NCBI RefSeq assembly: GCF_900156155.1
Contig: NZ_FTMD01000010.1
Coordinates: 124,001-188,000 of the forward strand
Origin: Aromatoleum tolulyticum
Lineage (GTDB): Bacteria; Pseudomonadota; Gammaproteobacteria; Burkholderiales; Rhodocyclaceae
DNA length: 64,000 bases
Direction: 5' to 3'
Position numbers and translations under genes: made by a program. Shown piece after piece: positions 35,071 to 43,163 of the stretch (the first letter of the stretch is position 1; each line of letters begins with the position of its first letter). The notes under the pieces were generated by a model. It made no database searches. It saw nothing but the letters and a program-made list of their open reading frames with translations, and was not told the origin of the DNA.

Positions 35071-37530
35071 TCAGCCGACGGCTTTCGCTTCCTGAACCGA
35101 CGGTCCCGCGTCCGGATCGACGACGCGTATCGCTCCGCGACCGGCCTCCTTGGCCTGATACATCGCGGCATCCGCGCGCTTGATGACGGCGTCCTCGTTC
35201 GCATCGCCCCCCGTAAACAGCGTCACGCCGATGCTCGCCGAGCAGCGGTGCTCGATCTTGCGGACGCCGGGCGCGGCCGGCTCGATGCCCAGTACATAGG
35301 GTTCGGACAGGCGCGCGAGGATCTTCTGCGCGACCAGCGCGGCTTGGCGGCGCGACTCCGCGCTGTCGGACGGCAGTTCGCAGAGCATCACGACGAACTC
35401 GTCGCCGCCGAAGCGCGCCACGGTATCGACCTCGCGCACGCATTTCTGCAGCCGCTGCGCGACCTCCACCAGCAACTGATCGCCAATGTCATGGCCGTGG
35501 GTATCATTGAGCGGCTTGAAATTGTCCAGATCGATGAACAACAGGGCGCCCGGACGGCCGGTGCGCTTGCTGCCCGCCAGAGCCTGCCGCGCGCGGTCGT
35601 GGAACAGCCGGCGGTTCGCCAGGTTCGTCAGGGGATCGTAGAAAGCGAGCCGGCGGATCTGGTCTTCCATGTTCTTGCGCTCCGTGATGTCGGAGCCCAG
35701 CGCGAGGTAATGCCGAACCAAGCCGGACCCGTCGCGGACGGTGCTGATGGTCTTCTGCTCGGGATAGACGTCGCCGTTCTTGCGACGATTCCAGATCTCG
35801 CCTTTCCAGCTGCCTTCCCTGGTGATCTGCCGCCAGAGCTCGGCATAGAACGCATCGTCGTGGCGCCCGGACTTGAAGATGCGCGGATTGCGGCCCAGAA
35901 CTTCCTCGCGGCTGTAACCGGTGATGCGGCAGAACGCGTCATTCACCTCGATGATCCGGCCGGTTGCCGAAGTGAGCACGATTCCCTCATCGGCATGCGT
36001 GAACACACTTGCCGCAAGGCGCAGCCTGTCGTCCGCGAGCTTGCGGGCAGTGATGTTGCTATGCACGACCACCACCCCCTTGTGCCCGCCCTCCAGCGGG
36101 CTGACGGTCATCTGGAACCAGCGCTGCTCGCGTGGAGAATGGCAGGGGTACTCGAGGCTGAAGCCCGGCGACCGGCCTTCGAGCACGGCCCGGATCCCCG
36201 CGTTCGCCTCGCCTCCGCTGCGCTCGCTCTCGCCCTCGCCGCACACCGACAGGTAATTCGTGCCGACACCCGTATTCGGCGCGGCCGCTCCCGCCGCCCC
36301 ACCATTCTCGATCGCGAATCGCCGCCACGGTTCGTTGACGGCGATGATCACGCCCTGTCCATCCAGCACGGCGATCTGGCTGGGCACGGAGTCGAGAACC
36401 CCCTGGACGAAGACGCGGCTGTCGCGCACCGCCCGTTCGCGCTGCGAAAGGGTATCCAGCAGCCGGTTGAACCCGCCGATCAACTCCCCCACCTCATCGC
36501 GCCGGACCACCGGAAGGGGGTGCGGAACGTGGCTCGCATCCGAGAACGCCGCCAGCGTCTTGACGGTGTTGAGCATGGGCGCGAGCTGGCGCCTCAGCAC
36601 CACCCAGGTGAGCCCGCCCGCGAACAGGGTGAGCATGATCGCGGCGACCAGCACGCGCTGCTGCACGGCACGCATGGGCGCAAAGGCCTCCTCGACCGGC
36701 AGCGCAACCCAGACAAACCAGCCCGCCAGCGCGATTTTCCTGGCGGAGCCGAGCACGTCCGCTCCGTCCGATGTGCGGAACACGGCCGAGCCTTCGTAGC
36801 CCTCGACGAAGCGATCTATCGCCGCGCTGACGCCGGAGGCGGGCAAGGTCTCCATGATCCGGCTCTTGTCGGACGCTGCGACGATCAGCCGCTGCTGCGG
36901 CGCCACGAGCAGGTAGGCCCCGGTGCGGCCATAGACGTTTCCGGCGACCTTGTCGATGAAGTTCGGTTTCGACAGGTCGGTCACGCCGAAGATCGCCCCA
37001 ACCACACTCCCCCGTGCGTCACGGATCGGCACCGACATTGCGAAAATCGGCGCCGACAGTTTCTTGCCGATGACCGGCCGGCCGACCGTCGAACGCCCCT
37101 CGCGGAGCGCAGCGGCGACGTGATCCCGTTCCATGTAATTGAACCCGATGCGCCCCATCGAACGCGGCACGTCGGCGACCGCCGTGCCTTCGGCATCCAC
37201 GATCACCACACCACCGTTGAACAGGTCCGCAAGGACGGGCTGTCGCTCGAGAAGCCCCTGCAGGGCCGACCGGTCCCGCCCGGCGGTGCCGCCCAGGGTT
37301 GCCGCGACGACCTGCAGCGCATGCAGGCGTTCGGCAAGATCGTCGTTGACCGACGCAGCCATGATGGTTGCCGCCGACGACTGCTGCTCGCCCATCAGGC
37401 GCTGCATATCCTCGCGCAGGATACTGCTCGCATAAAGCGCCAGCGACCAGATGCTGACGACGAAGATGAGCAGGGTGACGAGGGTGATACGCGTGTTGAG
37501 CGTTCGCCACCGGAAATCTGGCAGATTCAT
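35071..37530 (-). CDS. Cache-HAMP-PAS-PAS-GGDEF diguanylate cyclase
   Basis: An 819-residue membrane protein. Transmembrane helix 1 at about 14-36 leads into a periplasmic double-Cache sensor (about 45-280). Helix 2 (about 288-306, VLVAAIMLTLFAGG) and HAMP follow, then two PAS domains (about 372-500 and 510-625) and a GGDEF domain with intact GGDEF in RFGGDEFVVML. There is no EAL domain. It should make c-di-GMP in response to a periplasmic ligand. Fragment FKSGRHDDAFYAELW in the second PAS resembles the PAS of the other two GGDEF proteins in the window. Confidence 0.9.
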   Translation of the reverse strand: MNLPDFRWRTLNTRITLVTLLIFVVSIWSLALYASSILREDMQRLMGEQQSSAATIMAASVNDDLAERLHALQVVAATLGGTAGRDRSALQGLLERQPVLADLFNGGVVIVDAEGTAVADVPRSMGRIGFNYMERDHVAAALREGRSTVGRPVIGKKLSAPIFAMSVPIRDARGSVVGAIFGVTDLSKPNFIDKVAGNVYGRTGAYLLVAPQQRLIVAASDKSRIMETLPASGVSAAIDRFVEGYEGSAVFRTSDGADVLGSARKIALAGWFVWVALPVEEAFAPMRAVQQRVLVAAIMLTLFAGGLTWVVLRRQLAPMLNTVKTLAAFSDASHVPHPLPVVRRDEVGELIGGFNRLLDTLSQRERAVRDSRVFVQGVLDSVPSQIAVLDGQGVIIAVNEPWRRFAIENGGAAGAAAPNTGVGTNYLSVCGEGESERSGGEANAGIRAVLEGRSPGFSLEYPCHSPREQRWFQMTVSPLEGGHKGVVVVHSNITARKLADDRLRLAASVFTHADEGIVLTSATGRIIEVNDAFCRITGYSREEVLGRNPRIFKSGRHDDAFYAELWRQITREGSWKGEIWNRRKNGDVYPEQKTISTVRDGSGLVRHYLALGSDITERKNMEDQIRRLAFYDPLTNLANRRLFHDRARQALAGSKRTGRPGALLFIDLDNFKPLNDTHGHDIGDQLLVEVAQRLQKCVREVDTVARFGGDEFVVMLCELPSDSAESRRQAALVAQKILARLSEPYVLGIEPAAPGVRKIEHRCSASIGVTLFTGGDANEDAVIKRADAAMYQAKEAGRGAIRVVDPDAGPSVQEAKAVG

Positions 37531-37719
37531 TCAGAGCTCTCGCGATGACCGTTCGAACGGAAAATGTCGGAAGCCCCGCAAACCGGAATATCGATGATAT
37601 GTCATATGCAACAAGCCGACCTCGGCACGATCTGCAATTATAGTCGTGGAATGCACGGTAGCATCCGGCGGCCCGCCACTCGGTGAAATCCTCAACGCTG
37701 CGGGCCCGGCAGCCGGGGT

Positions 37720-38991
37720 TCAGGTGGAATCGCGCTCTTCCAGACGCCCCAACTGCCGCGCGACGAGGATCCAGCCCCCCACGACCGGTACCGCAACCAG
37801 GGCGATCGCGCCGACCGACAGGCCCAGCGCCGCGAGCCCGGCGTAGATCCAGCCGCTGGCGAGATCGCCGCCGCGATACACCACCGCATCGATGAAGGCC
37901 TTGGCCTTGTAGCGCTCCTCGCGGCCGACCAGCGTGAACAGCACCTCGCGCGCGGGCTTTGCAAGCGCATGGCGGCTGCTGTCGTAGAGCACGCGCACGA
38001 CCACCAGCGCGGCCAGCGCCGGCGCGGTGCCGAGCGCGACGAAGCCGACGAGCGCGACCGCGGGGAGCAGCGCCAGCGTCAGCCCCACGCCGAGGCGGCG
38101 CAGGATGTGGGCCGTCAGGAAGATCTGCGTCGCGATCGTCAACACATTCACGACGAAGTCCACGCGGGCCAGGAACACCCGCCGCAGCGCCCGGTCGGCG
38201 TACGCCTCGCCCAGCATGTGCGCCTGCACGAAGTACAGGATCGTCGAGGCGAAGGTCATCAGCAGCAGCCACAGCGCAATGCGCAGCAAGGCCGGCGAAC
38301 GTAACACGAGCCGCGCGCCGCTCCACGCGCTGCCGCCGATGCGCGCCTCCGGTTCGCGTGCGAGCGTGGCCGGCTGGCGCTGTGCATGGCGGTCGAGTGC
38401 CCGCGCGCACCACGACACCACTTCGAGCGGCAGCACCGCCATCAGCAGCAACAGGAACACCGGCACATGCTGCGCCAGCGCCGCGGTCGTCGCCGAACCC
38501 GCGATGCCGCCGAGCGAGGAACCGACCGCGATGAACCCGAACAGGCGCCTGCCCTGCTCATGGCGGAACAGATCGGCGACGAAGCCCCAGAACACCGTGA
38601 CGACGAACAGCGCGAACACGCTCACCCACACGTAGAACACGCGGTCTATCCAGGCCCGCGCGGATTCGGGCAGCAGATACAGAGCGGCATAGAAAACGAG
38701 CAGATTGGCGGCGAAAAAGCGGTTCGCCAGCGGCACGAACACCGCCCGCGGCCAGCGCGCCACGGCCGCCGAATACAGCGGCACCGCCAGCAGCATCACG
38801 ACGAATACGGCGGTCCACAGAACCTGCAGGTTGCCGCGGTCGGCCGCGCCGATCTCGTCGCGCACCGGGCGCAGCAGATAGTAGGAATACAGGATCGCGA
38901 AACCGTAGGCCGTCGCGAGCAGCAAGGGCAGCGTCTCGCCTTCGCGCACCGGCACCACGCGGCGGACGAGTCCCCCGATTAACGCGGCCAT
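37720..38991 (-). CDS. Membrane transporter of the ATP/ADP-carrier or MFS type
   Basis: A 423-residue polytopic protein with about 10-12 hydrophobic helices. The opening (PLLLATAYGFAILYSYYLLR, then PVRDEIG) and VFWGFVADLFRHEQGRRLFG resemble bacterial proteins annotated as NTP/NDP exchange or MFS transporters. True nucleotide exchange is known mainly for intracellular bacteria, so the substrate here is open. It is a single gene; a dispersed repeat lies immediately upstream. Confidence 0.6.
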   Translation of the reverse strand: MAALIGGLVRRVVPVREGETLPLLLATAYGFAILYSYYLLRPVRDEIGAADRGNLQVLWTAVFVVMLLAVPLYSAAVARWPRAVFVPLANRFFAANLLVFYAALYLLPESARAWIDRVFYVWVSVFALFVVTVFWGFVADLFRHEQGRRLFGFIAVGSSLGGIAGSATTAALAQHVPVFLLLLMAVLPLEVVSWCARALDRHAQRQPATLAREPEARIGGSAWSGARLVLRSPALLRIALWLLLMTFASTILYFVQAHMLGEAYADRALRRVFLARVDFVVNVLTIATQIFLTAHILRRLGVGLTLALLPAVALVGFVALGTAPALAALVVVRVLYDSSRHALAKPAREVLFTLVGREERYKAKAFIDAVVYRGGDLASGWIYAGLAALGLSVGAIALVAVPVVGGWILVARQLGRLEERDST

Positions 38992-39005
38992 CAGCTAACC
39001 CATCC

Positions 39006-39072
39006 CCGTTCGCCCTGAGCCTGTCGAAGGGCAGACGCTCCGCAGGGCTTCGACAGGCTCAGCCCGAACGGT
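39006..39072 (+). repeat. Inverted-repeat element, copy 1 (REP-like)
   Basis: CCGTTCGCCCTGAGCCTGTC and its approximate complement ending GACAGGCTCAGCCCGAACGG form a 67-bp imperfect palindrome. A shorter variant occurs in the same orientation at 39989-40043, and both copies run into GGTATTT. From memory, similar palindromes with TTCGACAGGCTCAGCCCGAAC are scattered in many proteobacterial genomes. Confidence 0.75.
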
Positions 39073-39158
39073 ATTTGCTTGCCGGGCCGACAACATTGTT
39101 CACCCGCCCGCAGCCGAGCCCAAGGCGCATTCGACACGCGGGCGCATCCCCGGCGCCC

Positions 39159-39947
39159 TCAGCGCGCGACGCCCAGCGCCTGCCGCAGCTCGCGCGCCGT
39201 CAGCGCCCGCCCGAACACCGGCGAACCGACGTCGAAATCCCGGGCGCGCGCCAGCCCGCCGACCGGCACCGGCTCGAAGCCCGCATCCTCGACCAGCCGC
39301 GCGGCAACTGCCAGCGCGTCGCGGTCGTCCGCCGCCAGCGGCACGCCGACGCGCTCCCCGCTGCGATGCGCCTCGCTGCGCAGCGCCAGATACGGCACCG
39401 ACGTGAAGGCCCGCACCAGGCGCACCCCCGGCAGGTATTCGGCCGACGCCACCCCGGTGCCCCGGTTCAATGCCGGCGTCGCCATCGGCCCGTCGCGTTC
39501 GGGACGCGGATTGCCGGTCTCCAGCACCACTTTCCTCGCCATCAGTCCCGCGTAGTCGCGCCCCACCTGCGGCAGCGCCCCGTACGGCACCGCGATCAGC
39601 ACAACATCGCCGAAGGCCGCCGCCTCGCGCGGCGTCCCCACCCGCACGTTGGAGCCCAGCCGCGCCGCGAGCGGCTTCAGGTCGTCGGGATGGCGCGAGG
39701 AGATCAGCAGCTCGTGACCGGCCTTGGCCCACAGCGCCGCCAGCGCACCGCCGATCCGCCCGGTGCCGATGATGCCGATACGGAAACCGTCCGACGCACC
39801 GAGCACGACGCGCGGCAGCGCCGCCAGCACCGCCGTCGCGATCGCGGTGAAGATCAGCACGCGGCGGCGGCGACGATCGGTCGGAGAACCGAATGCCCGA
39901 TCGGACAGGAGAGCGGGCCGAAAAAGGGACCGGATTTGCGCAATCAT
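39159..39947 (-). CDS. F420-dependent-NADP-reductase-like NAD(P)-binding protein with membrane leader
   Basis: A 262-residue protein with the nucleotide loop GIIGTGRIGGALAALW near residues 58-72 and SSRHPDDLKPLA, as in the NADP-F420 reductase/proC-like family. Before it lies a basic segment and one hydrophobic stretch (VLIFTAIATAVLAALPRVVL, about 29-48), so the enzyme may be exported or anchored. Family members bind NADP and reduce flavins or other substrates. Both sides of the gene carry the same REP-like repeat. Function unknown. Confidence 0.65.
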   Translation of the reverse strand: MIAQIRSLFRPALLSDRAFGSPTDRRRRRVLIFTAIATAVLAALPRVVLGASDGFRIGIIGTGRIGGALAALWAKAGHELLISSRHPDDLKPLAARLGSNVRVGTPREAAAFGDVVLIAVPYGALPQVGRDYAGLMARKVVLETGNPRPERDGPMATPALNRGTGVASAEYLPGVRLVRAFTSVPYLALRSEAHRSGERVGVPLAADDRDALAVAARLVEDAGFEPVPVGGLARARDFDVGSPVFGRALTARELRQALGVAR

Positions 39948-39988
39948 CCTTGCCTCCGCAGCATTATTCAGGCGGCAATCAAATACAA

Positions 39989-40043
39989 CCGTTCGTCCCG
40001 GGCTTGTCGAAGGGCGCTGCCAGGGCTGGCTCAGCCCGAACGG
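39989..40043 (+). repeat. Inverted-repeat element, copy 2 (REP-like)
   Basis: A 55-bp imperfect palindrome, CCGTTCGTCCCGGGCTTGTC ... GGCTCAGCCCGAACGG, followed by TATTT. It is a shorter variant of the element at 39006-39072 and lies in the same orientation, so the two bracket the gene at 39159-39947. Confidence 0.7.
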
Positions 40044-40087
40044 TATTTCACCGGTTCAATAAACCGCGCAGCGCCCTGCCCCGCGGC

Positions 40088-41053
40088 TCAGGCGCCGATC
40101 GAATCGACATGGCGCTTCCAGAACGCCGCATCGGGGAGCGCGCCGATCGCCGCGCGCACGTTGTCCGCCATATGCTCCGGCCGGCCGGTGCCCGGAATCG
40201 CGCACGTCACCGCCGTATTGCTCAGCACGAACTTCAGCAACACCTGCGCCCAACTCGTCGCCCCGATCTCCGCCGCCCACGGCGGCAGCGGCCGGTCGCG
40301 CAGGCGGCGCAACACCCGACCGCCACCGAAGGGCCGGTTGACCAGCACTGCCATGCCGCGTTCGGCCGCCAGCGGCAGGATGCGCCGCTCCGCCTCCGTT
40401 TCGTCGACCGAATAATTGACCTGAACGAAATCGAATTGCGCCTCGCGTATCACCGCCTCGAGTTCGCCGTAGGCGCCGTGCGTGTAATGCGTGATGCCGA
40501 TGTAGCGCACGCGCCCCTCGGCCTTCCAGTCGCGCAGCGTCGACAGATGCACCCGCCAGTCGACCAGGTTATGCACCTGCATCAGGTCCAGGCGCTCCAC
40601 CTGCAGCAGCCGCATGGACTCCTGCATCTGGCGGATACCCTCGGCCCGCCCGTGCGTCCACACCTTGGTCGCGACGAAGGCCTTGCTGCGCAGCCCGGCC
40701 GCAGCGAGCAGTTCGCCCGTCACCGCCTCCGCCCGCCCATACATCGGCGAGGTATCGATCACCGACCCGCGGGCCTCGAACAAGGTCCGCAACACCTCGG
40801 GCAAGCGCCGATACTCCGTCGAGTCGCGCGGGACGTCGAAACCCACGTACGTGCCCAGTCCGATGACGGGCAAGCGCTCCTGGGTCGAAGGAATCGGACG
40901 CGTCAGCATCGCACCTCCGGAAGACTCGCCGAGAGCCCGAGCCTTAGCCCGGCCGCCGATGACGAGGGCGGCAGCTGCGCCCGCCGCAAGCCGCAGGAAT
41001 TGCGCTCGCGTCATTCCACGGGCGGAAATCATCGGGGACAACGGGCTGGACAT
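40088..41053 (-). CDS. Exported aldo/keto reductase
   Basis: A 321-residue protein. After GMTRAQFLRLAAGAAAAL, a Tat-like leader without a true RR pair, follows an aldo/keto reductase TIM barrel. The catalytic tetrad is visible as D and Y (VIDTSPMYG), K (VATKVW) and H (QVHNLVDW). NADPH-binding residues near the end match AIPGTGRPEHMADN. I start at the ATG at 41053, preceded by GGAGGG; the frame continues 87 bp upstream. Export through Tat would fit a folded cofactor enzyme, but the weak leader leaves this open. Confidence 0.75.
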   Translation of the reverse strand: MSSPLSPMISARGMTRAQFLRLAAGAAAALVIGGRAKARALGESSGGAMLTRPIPSTQERLPVIGLGTYVGFDVPRDSTEYRRLPEVLRTLFEARGSVIDTSPMYGRAEAVTGELLAAAGLRSKAFVATKVWTHGRAEGIRQMQESMRLLQVERLDLMQVHNLVDWRVHLSTLRDWKAEGRVRYIGITHYTHGAYGELEAVIREAQFDFVQVNYSVDETEAERRILPLAAERGMAVLVNRPFGGGRVLRRLRDRPLPPWAAEIGATSWAQVLLKFVLSNTAVTCAIPGTGRPEHMADNVRAAIGALPDAAFWKRHVDSIGA

Positions 41054-41191
41054 GCACCCTCCCTCCACACAACGGCCTAAGCACGGCCTCTGCAAGCTCT
41101 GACCGCGGGGATGCCCTCCGAGTGCCGCGATGCGCGGCAAATTCGCCGCCGACAGCGCGTCTGTTTCCTCTGCTTGTGGCGAACGCGGTGC

Positions 41192-42643
41192 TCAGTACAG
41201 CCCGGTCAGGTAGACGAAACTGATGACCACGAACACCGCCACGGTCTTGATGCAGGTGATGGCGAAGATGTCGCCGTAGGCCTGGCGATGCGTGAGGCCG
41301 GTGACCGCCAGCAGGGTGATGATCGCGCCGTTATGCGGAAGCGTATCCATGCCGCCGCTGGCCATGGAAGCGACCCGGTGCAGGACTTCCATCGGGATGC
41401 CGGCAACGTTGGCCGCAGCGATGAACTGCTCCGACATCGCTGCCAGCGCGATGCTCATGCCGCCGGTGGCCGAGCCGGTGATGCCCGCCAGCGTGGTGAC
41501 CGTGATCGCCTCATTGATCAGCGGGTTGGGGATGGCCTTCAGTGCGTCGGCGACAATCAGGAAACCCGGCAGGATCGCGATCACCGCACCGAAACCATAT
41601 TCCGAAGCCGTGTTCATCGACGCCAGCAGCGTGCCGGACACCGCCGCCTTGGTCCCTTCGGCGAACTTCGCCTTCACCGTCCGGAACGCAAACACCAGCA
41701 CGGTGAGAATGCCCACCAGCAGCGCCGCTTCCACCGCCCAGATGGCGGCGACCTTGGAAACCTCGGTGACGATCGGTTTGCCGCCCGAGGCCAGCACGAT
41801 TTCGTGGGTGCTGCCGTACAGCTGCGGAATCCAGGCGCCGAAAACCCGGTTCAGCACGCCCACGGCGAGCAGGGGCAGGATGGCGATCCAGGGGTTGGGC
41901 AAGGCCTCACCGGAGAAAGGCTCGGGTTCGTTGTGGTGCCCTTCGCCATAGCCTTCGTTCCTCGCCGCCGCCTGCTTGCGCCGCCAGGTCAGATAGGTCA
42001 GTCCCACCAGCAGGATGAAGACCGAGCCGACCAGGCCGAGCCAGGGCGCCGCCCAGGCATTGGTCTTGAAGAAAGCCGAGGGGATGATGTTCTGGATCTG
42101 CGGCGTACCGGGCATCGCATCCATGGTGAAGCTGAAGGCCCCGAGGGCGATCGTTCCCGGCAGGAGGCGTTTCGGTATGCCGCTTTGCCTGAACATCTCG
42201 GCGGCGAAGGGGTAGACCGCGAACACCACCACGAACACCGACACGCCGCCGTAAGTCAGGATGGCGGAGACGAGCACGATGGAGAACATCGCCCGGTCGC
42301 GCCCGACGAGCTTGATCACCGCGGAGACGATCGACTTCGAGAAGCCGGACAGCTCGATGACCTTGCCGAACACGGCGCCCAGCAGAAAGACCGGGAAGTA
42401 GAGCTTGATGAAGCCGGCCATCTTGTCCATGAACACGCTGGTGAACATGGCCGGCACCAGCGACGGATCGGTGAACAGCACTGCGCCGAGGGCGGCGACA
42501 GGTGCGAAGATGATGACACTGAAACCGCGGTACGCGACGAACATCAGAAACGCGAGCGCGGCCAGGATGACGATGAATTCGTAAATTTTCGAGAACCCGG
42601 TGAGGTGTGGGAGGGCTTGGTCAGTAGTTGCCGCCGGTGGCAC
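41192..42643 (-). CDS. GntP-family permease
   Basis: A 483-residue membrane protein with about 12 hydrophobic segments and GntP features: FSFTMDAMPGTPQIQNI, SEYGFGAVIAILPGF, GITGSATGGMSIALAA and GGMDTLPHNGAIITLLAV. The family imports gluconate, 3-hydroxybutyrate or related acids by proton symport. The only usable start is a GTG at 42643, which overlaps the CBS gene end by 23 bp and lacks an evident ribosome-binding site. It follows an acyl-CoA ligase and a CBS protein on the same strand, so its substrate is likely to be an organic acid activated to a CoA ester. Confidence 0.85.
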   Translation of the reverse strand: MPPAATTDQALPHLTGFSKIYEFIVILAALAFLMFVAYRGFSVIIFAPVAALGAVLFTDPSLVPAMFTSVFMDKMAGFIKLYFPVFLLGAVFGKVIELSGFSKSIVSAVIKLVGRDRAMFSIVLVSAILTYGGVSVFVVVFAVYPFAAEMFRQSGIPKRLLPGTIALGAFSFTMDAMPGTPQIQNIIPSAFFKTNAWAAPWLGLVGSVFILLVGLTYLTWRRKQAAARNEGYGEGHHNEPEPFSGEALPNPWIAILPLLAVGVLNRVFGAWIPQLYGSTHEIVLASGGKPIVTEVSKVAAIWAVEAALLVGILTVLVFAFRTVKAKFAEGTKAAVSGTLLASMNTASEYGFGAVIAILPGFLIVADALKAIPNPLINEAITVTTLAGITGSATGGMSIALAAMSEQFIAAANVAGIPMEVLHRVASMASGGMDTLPHNGAIITLLAVTGLTHRQAYGDIFAITCIKTVAVFVVISFVYLTGLY

Positions 42644-43088
42644 CGCTGGATTCGATGCGCTCGCGCTCGAGATCCTTGATGAGGTGCTCGTCCTCGGCGA
42701 CCACTTCTTTCAGCACGTCGCGCAAGAAAAGCACGCCGATCACCTTGCCCTGCTCCATCACCGGGAGATGACGCACCCACTCGCTGTGCATGACTGCCAT
42801 GCAGCGCTCGCAGGAGTCATCGGCCGAGGCGCAGATCACATCGCTGGTCATGATCTCGCGCGCCCGGGTCTCCCTGGCCGTGCGGCCCTTCAACTCCACC
42901 TTCAAGGCGTAGTCGCGCTCGGTGACGATACCGAGCAATTGCCCATTGTCGATCACCAGCACGCCGTTGACGTCCTTGTCGGCCATCGCCTGCAACACCG
43001 CCATCACCGGGTCGTCCGGACCGACCGAAACCACGCCGACCCCGACCTCGGCCACCAGTTGCCGGGCCGTCTTCACGGTCTTTTCCAT
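42621..43088 (-). CDS. Tandem CBS-domain protein
   Basis: A 155-residue protein with two CBS domains, at about 18-70 (VLVIDNGQLLGIVTERDY) and 82-138 (MHSEWVRHLPVMEQGKVIG). Such stand-alone pairs bind AMP, ATP or SAM and regulate a partner by energy state. It is encoded between the acyl-CoA ligase and the GntP permease and may gate one of them. The end overlaps the permease start. Confidence 0.85.
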   Translation of the reverse strand: MEKTVKTARQLVAEVGVGVVSVGPDDPVMAVLQAMADKDVNGVLVIDNGQLLGIVTERDYALKVELKGRTARETRAREIMTSDVICASADDSCERCMAVMHSEWVRHLPVMEQGKVIGVLFLRDVLKEVVAEDEHLIKDLERERIESSGATGGNY

Positions 43089-43163
43089 TGCCTGTCTCCT
43101 ACCTTGTATGTGTTATCGAACATCGCTTGCTGTCCCGTGGATGTTCGAACGGGGCATGACCGC

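Noticed and set aside
35248-37548. A 766-codon plus-strand frame opposite the diguanylate cyclase gene
   Set aside because: High-GC shadow; the minus-strand gene has all expected domains and a proper start.
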